The position numbers were made by a program, and so were the translations under genes. A DNA stretch of 64,000 nucleotides from positions 1,178,048-1,242,047 of the forward strand of contig SRSL01000001.1 in the NCBI GenBank assembly GCA_009735695.1, given 5' to 3'. The notes under the pieces are model-generated. The model was not told the DNA's origin. It worked only from the letters and a program-made list of their open reading frames with translations, and did no database searches. Positions 25,414 through 32,789 of the stretch are shown here, piece by piece. The stretch is from Christiangramia bathymodioli (GTDB lineage: Bacteria; Bacteroidota; Bacteroidia; Flavobacteriales; Flavobacteriaceae). The first letter of the stretch is position 1. Each line of letters opens with the position of its first letter.

Positions 25414-26085
25414 TTAGCGGTATTGTGCTTTGAGAACCTTAAGGTCGTGCATGAGATCCTGGATGGCTTCGGGGTCGGTACCATCGTAAAAGCCTCTAAT
25501 TTGTTTTTCCTTATCTACCAGGATAAAATTCTCGGTATGGATCATGTCGTATTTACCGCCGTCACCGGTAGATTTTGTGGCGAGGTATGACTTGCGGGCC
25601 AAATCGTAGATCTGCTTTTTGTCCCCGGTTACAAGATTCCATTTTGAATCGATAACCCCTTTTTCCTGTGCGTATTTCTTAAGTACAGGCACGCTATCGG
25701 CTACAGGAAAAACGGTATGTGACAAAAGCAAGACATCATCATCATCCTTTACCTGCTCCTGGATCTCGATCATATGATCTGTCATGATCGGGCAAATGGT
25801 AAGACAGGTGGTAAAGAAAAAATCGGCGATATAGATCTTATCCTTATAATCTTCCTGAGTGATGGTATCTCCATTCTGGTTTACCAGTTCAAAATCGGCT
25901 ATTTTATGATATTTCCGAACATACTGTACGGTTGAATCAACCAGCTCGGCATTTACCATCTCGGGTTGATAGACGGGGAGGCGTTCTTCCGGTTTCAGCA
26001 AGGTATAAATGCACAAAACTATGATCACCGATAGGATGAATAAAACTATGGCAAAGGTTTTGTATTTAGCAAAAAACTTGATCAC
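25414..26085 (-). CDS. SCO1/SenC-family copper-binding thioredoxin-like protein
   Basis: SCO proteins carry copper to the CuA centre of cytochrome c oxidase or act as periplasmic thiol oxidoreductases. The 223-residue protein has an N-terminal membrane anchor (TFAIVLFILSVIIVLCIYTLL) and a thioredoxin fold. The CxxxC copper motif appears in FFFTTCLTICPIMTDH and the distal histidine ligand in MIHTENFILVD. The start is GTG at 26085; no in-frame ATG lies between it and the promoter at 26102-26109. The partner oxidase genes are not in the window. It is separated from feoA by 81 bases that hold the feo promoter. Confidence 0.92.
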   Translation of the reverse strand: MIKFFAKYKTFAIVLFILSVIIVLCIYTLLKPEERLPVYQPEMVNAELVDSTVQYVRKYHKIADFELVNQNGDTITQEDYKDKIYIADFFFTTCLTICPIMTDHMIEIQEQVKDDDDVLLLSHTVFPVADSVPVLKKYAQEKGVIDSKWNLVTGDKKQIYDLARKSYLATKSTGDGGKYDMIHTENFILVDKEKQIRGFYDGTDPEAIQDLMHDLKVLKAQYR

Positions 26086-26101
26086 CGGTCTATACTTTTT
26101 G

Positions 26102-26109
26102 CAAAGTTA
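26102..26109 (-). promoter_or_regulatory. -7 promoter element for the SCO-family gene
   Basis: On the minus strand this is TAACTTTG (TAnnTTTG), 17 bases before the GTG start at 26085. Confidence 0.5.
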
Positions 26110-26202
26110 TGGTCTGAGGCTCAAATAGTCGAATTCTGCCCGGAAAAATTTCAGGTATGAATCAGGTGTGATTTAAAACTTTTTTGAGAGTTTTTAAAAA
26201 CT

Positions 26203-26210
26203 TACTTTTG
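26203..26210 (+). promoter_or_regulatory. -7 promoter element for the S2P protease gene
   Basis: TACTTTTG matches TAnnTTTG and lies 26 bases before the ATG at 26237. A TTTG at 26183-26186 is 16 bases upstream, slightly short for a -33 element. Confidence 0.55.
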
Positions 26211-26236
26211 TGCGATTTTAAATTTGAAGTTGACTA

Positions 26237-27553
26237 ATGGATCCATTTTTAGTAAAAGCCATACAATTAATATTATCACTTTCTTTGCTTATCGTTCTGC
26301 ATGAACTAGGTCACTTTGTGCCCGCCAAATTGTTCAAGACCAGGGTAGAAAAGTTCTTTTTATTCTTTGATGTAAAATTCGCCCTTTTCAAAAAGAAAAT
26401 TGGTGATACGGTTTACGGGATAGGCTGGCTTCCGCTGGGAGGTTATGTAAAGATCTCGGGGATGATCGATGAGAGCATGGATAAGGAGCAAATGGCACAG
26501 CCTGCGAAAGAATGGGAATTCCGCAGCAAACCGGCCTGGCAGCGATTGATCATAATGCTTGGCGGGGTGACCGTTAACCTGGTACTTGGTTTTCTTATCT
26601 ACATGATGATCATGTTCGTTTGGGGGAAACCTTACATAGATCCGGCCGATCTTCCTAATGGTTATGCGGTTGCTGAAAGTTTTAAAGAATTTGGTTTTCA
26701 GGATGGCGACAAGGTTTTGAGGATGAACGGCAAGGATATAGAGAGCTATAATGATGTGAATAAGCATCTGTTTTTAAGGGATGTTAAGGATATAACCGTT
26801 GAGCATCAAAATGGTGTTCAGGAAACCATTCAAATTCCTGAAGATATCGGTAGCACCATGTTCCAGGAAGGCGTGATGCAGCCGTTTATACCTATCACCT
26901 ATCCTGTTCTGGATACCGTGGTGGCCGATATGGCTGCGGCCAAAGCCGGTCTTAAAAAAGGAGACAGTATTATTTCCCTTAATAAAATGGATATAGGCTA
27001 CTGGCATGAAATCGCGCCTATTTCTCAGAAAAATCCGAGTAAGGAAATTGAGGTGATCTATAAGAGAGATGGAGAGATCCAAAGCGCGATGATCACTCCA
27101 GATGAAGAAGGAAAACTTGGAATTGCCCCGATAATCAGGTTGGAGCCCGAAAGAAAACGATATGATTTCGTGGAAAGTATCAGCGCTGGTTTTGATTATG
27201 GCTACTGGACCCTTCACGATTATATCGCCCAGTTCAAATATGTGTTCACCAAAAAAGGCGCATCTCAATTGGGTGGATTTGGAGCCATTGGTGGGTTGTT
27301 CCCTGATACCTGGAACTGGTATGGGTTCTGGCATACAACCGCGTTGCTGTCCATCATACTGGCATTTATGAACATCCTTCCAATCCCTGCGCTGGATGGA
27401 GGTCATGTAATGTTCCTTTTATATGAAATGGTTACGGGAAGAAAACCCAACGACAAGTTTATGGAAGTAGCGCAAATGGTTGGTTTCTTTTTGCTGATCG
27501 CCCTGGTGCTATATGCAAACGGAAATGATATCTATCGCTGGTTATTTGAATAA
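26237..27553 (+). CDS. rseP: RseP-type site-2 membrane metalloprotease
   Basis: This inner-membrane zinc protease cuts anti-sigma factors or other membrane proteins within the bilayer. The 438-residue protein has the zinc motif HELGH at residues 22-26, close to the N-terminus, and the second motif NILPIPALDGGHVMFLLYE near the C-terminus, whose Asp is the third ligand. Two PDZ-like regions lie between (about residues 130-300, with GFQDGDKVLRMNGKDI and AGLKKGDSIISLNKMD). This arrangement matches RseP/RIP proteases. The gene is alone, with its own promoter and a terminator before the 5'-nucleotidase gene. Its substrate in this organism is unknown. Confidence 0.94.
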   Translation: MDPFLVKAIQLILSLSLLIVLHELGHFVPAKLFKTRVEKFFLFFDVKFALFKKKIGDTVYGIGWLPLGGYVKISGMIDESMDKEQMAQPAKEWEFRSKPAWQRLIIMLGGVTVNLVLGFLIYMMIMFVWGKPYIDPADLPNGYAVAESFKEFGFQDGDKVLRMNGKDIESYNDVNKHLFLRDVKDITVEHQNGVQETIQIPEDIGSTMFQEGVMQPFIPITYPVLDTVVADMAAAKAGLKKGDSIISLNKMDIGYWHEIAPISQKNPSKEIEVIYKRDGEIQSAMITPDEEGKLGIAPIIRLEPERKRYDFVESISAGFDYGYWTLHDYIAQFKYVFTKKGASQLGGFGAIGGLFPDTWNWYGFWHTTALLSIILAFMNILPIPALDGGHVMFLLYEMVTGRKPNDKFMEVAQMVGFFLLIALVLYANGNDIYRWLFE

Positions 27554-27578
27554 TATTATCTGAAAATACTAAATCCAG

Positions 27579-27613
27579 GAGCCCGGGATCTCGATGATCT
27601 CAGGCTCTTTTTT
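27579..27613 (+). terminator. Terminator after the S2P protease gene
   Basis: GAGCC / GGCTC closes a stem that extends with GAT/ATC pairs around a TCTCG-type loop and is followed by T6. The tail ends 12 bases before the next ATG. Confidence 0.65.
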
Positions 27614-27625
27614 ATTTGAACCGAA

Positions 27626-29062
27626 ATGAGAATAATTAAAGAAAACTATTTTAGAAGCCTGCTACCGCTAATGATACTACTCCTGTTGCTGAGTAGCTGT
27701 TCGAGTACCGATAAATCAAGGGAAACACAAACCGAAGCAGCTTCTGAATCCATCGTCATTTACACCGTAAACGACCTGCATGGGAAAATCGATAATTTCG
27801 CAAAGGTAAAGGCGATCCTTGATGAGGAACGAAAACAGGAATCACAGGTTTTCTTCGTGGCCGGAGGAGACCTGTTTTCAGGTAACCCGATCGTTGATTT
27901 TCATCCTGAAAAAGGCTTCCCGATCATCGATCTGATGAATCGCACAGGAATAGATGTATCGGCGCTAGGTAATCACGAGTTCGATTACGGGCAGGATATT
28001 CTTAATGCAAGGATGCAACAGGCGGAATTTCCATTTCTATCTGCGAACGTTAAGAATGTAGACGGCGAGCTAAATATGCCAAAAGGCATGGTCACCATAG
28101 AAAAAGATGGTTTCGAAATCGCTTTTATCGGGGTGGTAGAGACTAGCTCCCCGGGCAATATTCCTTCTACCCACCCGAAACGCATCAAAGGACTGGATTT
28201 CGAGGAAGGGGTAACCTCTGTCGCCAAATATGGCAATGATGAGGAAGTACAAATCGCCGACCTGGTTATCGCTCTAACCCATTATGGATCTTATGGCGAT
28301 GAAATGATCCTCGAAAATCATGATTTTGTAGACCTGGTCATTGGTGGTCATAATCATGATATTTATGACAGGGAAGTAAAGGGTCGCCACATGATACAAA
28401 GTGGATCGAACCTGAAATATATGACTAAACTCAGCCTGGACGTGCTTAATGGAGAGATCGTTGATTATAAGTATGAATTGATCGAACTGGAAGATAGAAC
28501 GGCTGAAGATTCAGAAATAAAGGAAATTATAGCTGAATATAATAACAAACCTGAATTCTATGAAGAAATAGGAACTTCATTGAGGGATCACGATAAGAAT
28601 GAAACAGGTTGTTTTTATACAGATGCTTTAAGAACCATCACCGGAGCAGATATCGTTTTCCAGAATTATGGCGGAATTCGTGCCGGTCTGGATTTTGGAA
28701 AGATCACGCCATTTGACATCTATACTATTGATCCCTTCGGAAATGGCCTCGATACCTTTTCCATGAGCGTTGCAGAGTTGAAGGATTTCCTGGAGTCGCC
28801 AGATGCCCCGTCACTTGCCTATTCCGGGCTGGTTATGATCCGCGAAAATGGAAGAGTGCAGATTTATGATGCTGATGGCAGGGAAATGGGAGAGGAAGAA
28901 GAACTTGTTATTGGATTGAACGATTATATTTCTAACGTACATAAAGATGATTTTGGTTCGCCTATCAAAACTTTTGAAAAAACCACTGCCGAATATCTTA
29001 TCCAATATCTCGAGGCCTACCAGAGTGTCATCGATTATGAAGAGTGTGAGAATAGCATTTGA
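27626..29062 (+). CDS. UshA-like 5'-nucleotidase/metallophosphatase lipoprotein
   Basis: The 478-residue protein has a lipoprotein signal with Cys at residue 25 (LLLLLSSCSS). The metallophosphatase domain carries VNDLHGKIDNF (D, H ligands), GGDLFSGNP, GNHEFDYG and VIGGHNHDIYD. The C-terminal nucleotide-binding domain has IVFQNYGGIRAGLDFG and ITPFDIYTIDPFGN. This is the two-domain layout of UshA/5'-nucleotidase family enzymes that remove phosphate from extracytoplasmic nucleotides. As a lipoprotein it is probably anchored in the outer membrane or on its surface. It stands alone between two terminators. It could instead act on nucleotide sugars or cyclic nucleotides. Confidence 0.92.
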   Translation: MRIIKENYFRSLLPLMILLLLLSSCSSTDKSRETQTEAASESIVIYTVNDLHGKIDNFAKVKAILDEERKQESQVFFVAGGDLFSGNPIVDFHPEKGFPIIDLMNRTGIDVSALGNHEFDYGQDILNARMQQAEFPFLSANVKNVDGELNMPKGMVTIEKDGFEIAFIGVVETSSPGNIPSTHPKRIKGLDFEEGVTSVAKYGNDEEVQIADLVIALTHYGSYGDEMILENHDFVDLVIGGHNHDIYDREVKGRHMIQSGSNLKYMTKLSLDVLNGEIVDYKYELIELEDRTAEDSEIKEIIAEYNNKPEFYEEIGTSLRDHDKNETGCFYTDALRTITGADIVFQNYGGIRAGLDFGKITPFDIYTIDPFGNGLDTFSMSVAELKDFLESPDAPSLAYSGLVMIRENGRVQIYDADGREMGEEEELVIGLNDYISNVHKDDFGSPIKTFEKTTAEYLIQYLEAYQSVIDYEECENSI

Positions 29063-29064
29063 AT

Positions 29065-29094
29065 AAAAAAGCCGGTAATTAACCGGCTTTTTTT
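29065..29094. terminator. Bidirectional terminator between convergent genes
   Basis: A near-palindrome GCCGGT / ACCGGC flanked by A6 on the left and T7 on the right. It can stop the nucleotidase transcript rightward and the metalloprotease transcript leftward. Confidence 0.85.
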
Positions 29095-29111
29095 ATTCGT
29101 TTTTTATTAGC

Positions 29112-30098
29112 TTACCAATTGCTGAAGGTATTGCAATAAGAAGCTCTGTCGGTAGTTTGCAGGTCGCTGTTTGCCTCAAAATACAAAGCGTTCATAACGG
29201 CGCGCGGACTATAGGAAATAGTTCTTTTCTTTTCATTAAAAATTCCTGTACCAAAATGTCCTGCCTCAAGCGTATGTCCAATTTCATGAGTGATTACTGA
29301 AGCAAGGTCTATTGCATCAGGATTGTTTTCGGGATCATCTGTCCATTCATATCCATCATTATACCATACTTCTTTTAAAGCGGTATCTGCTTTATTGTCA
29401 TTATCAATATCGGTTAACTGCCCATTCTCGTCCCTGAAAGAGATTGTGAATGCAACACCCAGCGTATTTGGACCAAGTCCTACCAGTTCGAATACGAAGG
29501 GAGGTACGTGGCCTAAAATATTTATATCGCTGTAAGGGGTCCCACCTACACCTCCAATAGAGAGGATAGCACTATTAAATATTCCAGGATTGGCCTGCTT
29601 TACAAGTTGCGCTCCACCGCAACCAGAGGAATTTTCCCAGTCATCAAATGCTGCATCGGTTATACTTTCTGTGGGGATACCGGGATTAGCCACCGCAAAG
29701 GCAGGAAAAACATTATAAGTGATATTGGTGGTCCCGCTACGTCGCGGGTCATTGGCAACCCAGGAAGAAGAAGGCCTTACAATACTTAACTGCTTATCGA
29801 AGAGAATAATAGGAGAGCTTTCAGACATAGCTTCAACTTTTAGGATTGCAATTCCCTGGTCTTTCAATTTTTCGTTCAAAACTGTCAAGGCTTCGCTGGC
29901 GACGTATTTTTCCTCAATAACGCCGTCTCGAAGTGGCGATTTTCCAATGGTCTCGGTGGTTTCAGTCTTTGGAATATCAAATTTTAGGCTGAGCTCTTGG
30001 TGTTGAAGTTCAGTTTCCTGAGTTCCGGGAGTGGGATCCTGTTGACATGAGTACATCAGGATCGAAAAGATGAGCAGAGTTACATGTTTTAATTTCAT
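29112..30098 (-). CDS. HEIGH-type (M57-like) zinc metalloprotease lipoprotein
   Basis: A 328-residue lipoprotein precursor with Cys at residue 18 (LLIFSILMYSCQQ). The C-terminal half is a metalloprotease with the zinc motif HEIGHTLEAGH at residues 271-281, preceded by DLASVITHE, and a later Met (AVMNALYF) that could be the Met-turn. The HEIGH sequence points to the M57 group (dual-action HEIGH metallopeptidases). The classical metzincin has HExxHxxGxxH, and here the Gly position is Glu278. Asp-rich segments (TDIDNDNKADTALKEVW, DPENNPDAID) suggest calcium binding. It stands alone, facing the nucleotidase gene. Its substrate is unknown. Confidence 0.85.
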   Translation of the reverse strand: MKLKHVTLLIFSILMYSCQQDPTPGTQETELQHQELSLKFDIPKTETTETIGKSPLRDGVIEEKYVASEALTVLNEKLKDQGIAILKVEAMSESSPIILFDKQLSIVRPSSSWVANDPRRSGTTNITYNVFPAFAVANPGIPTESITDAAFDDWENSSGCGGAQLVKQANPGIFNSAILSIGGVGGTPYSDINILGHVPPFVFELVGLGPNTLGVAFTISFRDENGQLTDIDNDNKADTALKEVWYNDGYEWTDDPENNPDAIDLASVITHEIGHTLEAGHFGTGIFNEKKRTISYSPRAVMNALYFEANSDLQTTDRASYCNTFSNW

Positions 30099-30330
30099 AG
30101 TTATAAGTTTTAGAGCACTGAAAATAAGAAATAGATCGTTTGATAAAACACATAAATGTCAGTAGATCAAATATTTATGATTTGTTTAAGTCTGTTGGTG
30201 ATTAGACTCAAAAAGTTGCTATTAGAAAGGAGAGCGAATAGTTGGAAAATTTTTTAATTCAATAGAATGCTGATTCCTTGGAGGATAGAAAAAACGGGGC
30301 GATTTTAACCAAAAAAAATTCAAATTTTGT

Positions 30331-30362
30331 TTTGACAGCATTTAAAAATTGACTTATATTTG
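30331..30362 (+). promoter_or_regulatory. Promoter of the tRNA-Asn gene
   Basis: TTTG (30331-30334) and TATATTTG (30355-30362) with exactly 20 bases between them: the best -33/-7 pair in the window. The tRNA begins 23 bases later. The rest of the gap 30099-30330 is AT-rich and holds nothing else I can support. Confidence 0.8.
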
Positions 30363-30385
30363 CAACCGCTTTTCAAGCATAACAC

Positions 30386-30459
30386 TCCTCAGTAGCTCAG
30401 TTGGTTAGAGCATCTGACTGTTAATCAGAGGGTCGTTGGTTCGAGCCCAACCTGAGGAG
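30386..30459 (+). tRNA. tRNA-Asn (anticodon GTT)
   Basis: A 74-base cloverleaf: acceptor TCCTCAG pairs with CTGAGGA, discriminator G at 30459. The D arm is AGCTCAGTTGGTTAGAGC, the anticodon stem CTGAC/ATCAG-like with loop containing GTT, and the T arm GTTGG-TTCGAGC-CCAAC. CCA is not encoded. The gene has its own strong promoter and is followed six bases later by a terminator. Confidence 0.97.
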
Positions 30460-30464
30460 CAAGT

Positions 30465-30491
30465 AAGCCAGTCGAAAGACTGGCTTTTTTT
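30465..30491 (+). terminator. tRNA-Asn terminator, first copy
   Basis: A perfect 9-bp stem AAGCCAGTC / GACTGGCTT with GAAA tetraloop and T run. Confidence 0.9.
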
Positions 30492-30557
30492 ATTTTTGTG
30501 TTGGGCGAGAAGCCTGTCCTGAGCCAAGCCGAAGGGAGCCCAACCTGAGGAGCAAGT

Positions 30558-30584
30558 AAGCCAGTCGAGAGACTGGCTTTTTTT
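30558..30584 (+). terminator. tRNA-Asn terminator, duplicated copy
   Basis: The same 9-bp stem with loop GAGA and T7. It lies inside the duplicated unit and acts as a second stop behind the first. Confidence 0.85.
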
Positions 30585-30672
30585 ATTTCGTGTTGGGCGA
30601 GAAGCCTGTCCTGAGCGAAGCCGAAGGAATTTCAAACTTCCCAACCTGTGATTAAGTGTTGGAAGTTAGACC

Positions 30673-31077
30673 TCATAACCGCTGCCATTTGTTCTCGATC
30701 ATTATTTTCTCTGGATCCCAAAACTCTATAAAAAGATCTAGTAAATCGGTTCTTGTTTTTTCATTATCATATTTCTCCGATAAAGGTCCGGAATAGGGTA
30801 ATTGTAAAATAACATTATTATGTCCTATTTTAGCGTCACCACCTAGGCTTAATTTTAAAGATAGGGATTCCCCTGAATTGTCCGATCCATTCCAGAATTT
30901 TATTCTGTAATAGAATTCGGGATAATCCGATAAAGAACATGACTTACATAACAGGTTTTTTATCTCTTCAAAATTCATATGTAGTTTATCCTCCGGCTTG
31001 TTCATTTTTTTATTTCCGGTAGGAAACCAGTTAGAAAAGTTATGATCAAACTTTTCTAATTGGTGAATAAATATCAA
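30673..31077 (-). CDS. Probable immunity-type protein (Imm52-like), start uncertain
   Basis: The frame encodes 134 residues from a TTG at 31077. The same frame stays open to 31173 and there reads KEIAVAWDKRPQTLEESVND, without any ATG. The extended N-terminus with W-D-x-R-P-x-T-L-E-E, the following FIHQLEKFDHNFSNWFPTG and the C-terminal LLDLFIEFWDPEKIMIENK recall the Imm52 family of immunity proteins that protect against polymorphic or type VI toxins. The family call is from pattern memory. The real start may be CTG or TTG between 31077 and 31173, or the 5' end may be lost. No toxin gene is adjacent. The low GC and long flanking AT-rich DNA suggest acquired sequence. Confidence 0.5.
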   Translation of the reverse strand: MIFIHQLEKFDHNFSNWFPTGNKKMNKPEDKLHMNFEEIKNLLCKSCSLSDYPEFYYRIKFWNGSDNSGESLSLKLSLGGDAKIGHNNVILQLPYSGPLSEKYDNEKTRTDLLDLFIEFWDPEKIMIENKWQRL

Positions 31078-31173
31078 TATGTCATTAACAGATTCTTCAA
31101 GGGTTTGTGGTCTTTTATCCCATGCGACCGCAATTTCTTTTAGCTGGATTTTATTTTTCAGAAGTTGGTTGTT

Positions 31174-31514
31174 TTAAATAATTCTTCTTCAAAATATAAA
31201 TTTTATATCAACTCTTATTCAATTAATAAGTAAATCTATTCCTGGTCCTTCCATATAAGACCAGAGTTAATTTTAATTTAATATACACTTGACGCTATGT
31301 TTAAGTTGGAAAGCTTTATTTGTGAAATCTTTCGACGCACGCTTAAAATCGTAAAGTTTTTGTCGACTTGATTCTAATAGTGTGTCAGGGCTGCCTTTTC
31401 TAGGCAGCCTTTTTCTTTCAGGAAATAATATCCATGACTTAACTAACAGGAAACATTAACTTAACATAGGAATCGTTTCTTTGCCGCCGACAAAAACTTT
31501 AGAAAACGATTTTA
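31174..31514. other. AT-rich intergenic region, possible small RNA ending in a terminator
   Basis: No protein frame I can support lies here. A clear terminator hairpin stands at 31389-31414 with no gene in front of it on the plus strand, which suggests a short non-coding transcript from roughly 31250-31414. The 100 bases after it lead to the porin gene; TTTCTTTG at 31476-31483 is one base off the -7 consensus. Confidence 0.4.
31389..31414 (+). terminator. Orphan Rho-independent terminator
   Basis: A 7-bp GC-rich stem GGCTGCC / GGCAGCC with loop TTTTCTA and T5. The nearest upstream gene is on the other strand, so it must end an unannotated transcript or insulate the porin gene. Confidence 0.75.
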
Positions 31515-32717
31515 ATGCAACGTATTATTTTTCTGGCATTTGTATGCCTTTTTACTTCTTTAAGTCTGCAGTCTCAGGAACTTGGTGATATGAAATTTGG
31601 GAAAGGACTTCTGAATTTTACAGCCAAAGACAGCTCTTTCAGTTTAAAATTTGCTCCAAGGATTCAGTTTAGATCTGAAACTACCTGGAATTATGAAGAT
31701 GATGCCTTTCAAGATGCCGATCAGGCTTTCTTCATTCGTAGGGCGCGATTAAAATTCGACGGTTGGGCATTGACTCCAAAACTTAAATATAAGATCGAAT
31801 TAGGTCTTTCAAATTTCGATATTGGGGGTGCGAATGTTTACACCAACAACGCCCCGAGGTATATTCTTGATGCGGTCCTGAAATGGAATTTCTACCAGAA
31901 TTTCGAATTATGGGCAGGTCAGACAAAACTACCTGGTAATGTGGAACGAGTGATTTCTTCTGGAAACCTTCAGTTTATAGACCGTTCCCTGCTAAATAGC
32001 CGATTTAACATAGATCGTGATATAGGGATTCAGCTTCACCATAAGATCAATTTGGGTGATGACTTTGTGATCAAAGAAAAGTTCGCTCTTTCCCAGGGGG
32101 AGGGTAGAAACGTGGTGGTGGGAAATATTGGAGGTCTTCAGTATACAGGAAGACTGGAATTCCTTCCATTCGGAGAATTTCTGAAAAAAGGCGACTATTT
32201 CCAGAGTGATCTTGAAAGAGAAGAAACTCCTAAGTTAATGATGGGTGTTGTTTATGATTTCAATAATGATGCTGTGAAAACCCGAAGTAACCTGGGTACT
32301 TATATGGAACTCGATAACGGCGAGCTATATCGTACCGATATCGAGACCTGGTTCGTGGATGCAGTATTTAAATATCGGGGGATTTCATTTATGGGAGAGT
32401 ATGCTAACAGGACTTCCGGAGATCCATTGGCAAGAATTCCGGGTGAATCTACTGTTGAATATACGGTTCTGGACGGGGAAGCCTTCAATTTGCAGGCTGC
32501 CTATCTTTTCAAAAATAATTACGAGATTGCAGCCCGTTACACAAACAATGATTATAAGGACTATACCAATGTTGCTGATATAGAGATGTACACCATTGGA
32601 GCATCCAAATATATATTGGGTCACAAACTGAAGCTGCAAACAGATTTTAGCTATACCACCTTAGATAAAAACACTGATAATCTGGAGTGGAGATTAGGCT
32701 TCGATTTTCATTTTTAG
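31515..32717 (+). CDS. OprP/OprO-like outer-membrane porin
   Basis: The 400-residue protein has a signal peptide (about 1-19, ending SLQSQ). The mature part is a porin barrel of the phosphate/polyphosphate-selective (OprO/OprP) type: KFAPRIQFRSETTW, FIRRARLKFDGWALTPKLKYKIELGLS, and the barrel-typical EARYTNNDYKDYTNV-like region, ending WRLGFDFHF with terminal Phe. It stands 72 bases before the PiT phosphate permease gene on the same strand. Together they would give outer- and inner-membrane phosphate uptake. The specificity for phosphate rests mainly on this context. Confidence 0.88.
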   Translation: MQRIIFLAFVCLFTSLSLQSQELGDMKFGKGLLNFTAKDSSFSLKFAPRIQFRSETTWNYEDDAFQDADQAFFIRRARLKFDGWALTPKLKYKIELGLSNFDIGGANVYTNNAPRYILDAVLKWNFYQNFELWAGQTKLPGNVERVISSGNLQFIDRSLLNSRFNIDRDIGIQLHHKINLGDDFVIKEKFALSQGEGRNVVVGNIGGLQYTGRLEFLPFGEFLKKGDYFQSDLEREETPKLMMGVVYDFNNDAVKTRSNLGTYMELDNGELYRTDIETWFVDAVFKYRGISFMGEYANRTSGDPLARIPGESTVEYTVLDGEAFNLQAAYLFKNNYEIAARYTNNDYKDYTNVADIEMYTIGASKYILGHKLKLQTDFSYTTLDKNTDNLEWRLGFDFHF

Positions 32718-32789
32718 TAGTTTAAAACATTTTATAACCGGTAAATAGTAATTAGTTTAGACATTTACGCCATAATTTAATTTAAGATA

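Larger units (their letters stand above)
30443..30627. repeat. Tandem duplication of the tRNA-Asn 3' tail, terminator and a GC-rich element
   Basis: Two copies of a 92-93-base unit (30443-30535 and 30536-30627). Each starts in the tRNA T-loop (GAGCCCAACCTGAGGAG), continues through a perfect terminator hairpin and ends with CCTGTCCTGAGCGAAGCCGAAGG (one base differs between copies). The second copy has only the 3' 17 bases of the tRNA and no D or anticodon arm. After copy two, TTCCCAACCTGTGATT (around 30637-30652) looks like the worn beginning of a third copy. The CCTGTCCTGAGC-type segment resembles short dispersed repeats of Bacteroidota genomes. Confidence 0.85.

Noticed and set aside
26774-27406. 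A 210-codon minus-strand open frame
   Set aside because: Shadow of the S2P protease gene, which carries both zinc motifs in the plus frame.
30405-30644. A 79-codon minus-strand open frame across the tRNA-Asn and duplicated unit
   Set aside because: It runs through the tRNA and two terminators, and its protein is itself a tandem repeat reflecting the duplicated DNA. It is a shadow of non-coding repeats.
30331-31514. Possible genomic island with attachment sites at tRNA-Asn
   Set aside because: The tRNA tail is repeated, but no integrase or mobility gene lies within the window and the second copy is only 93 bases away.
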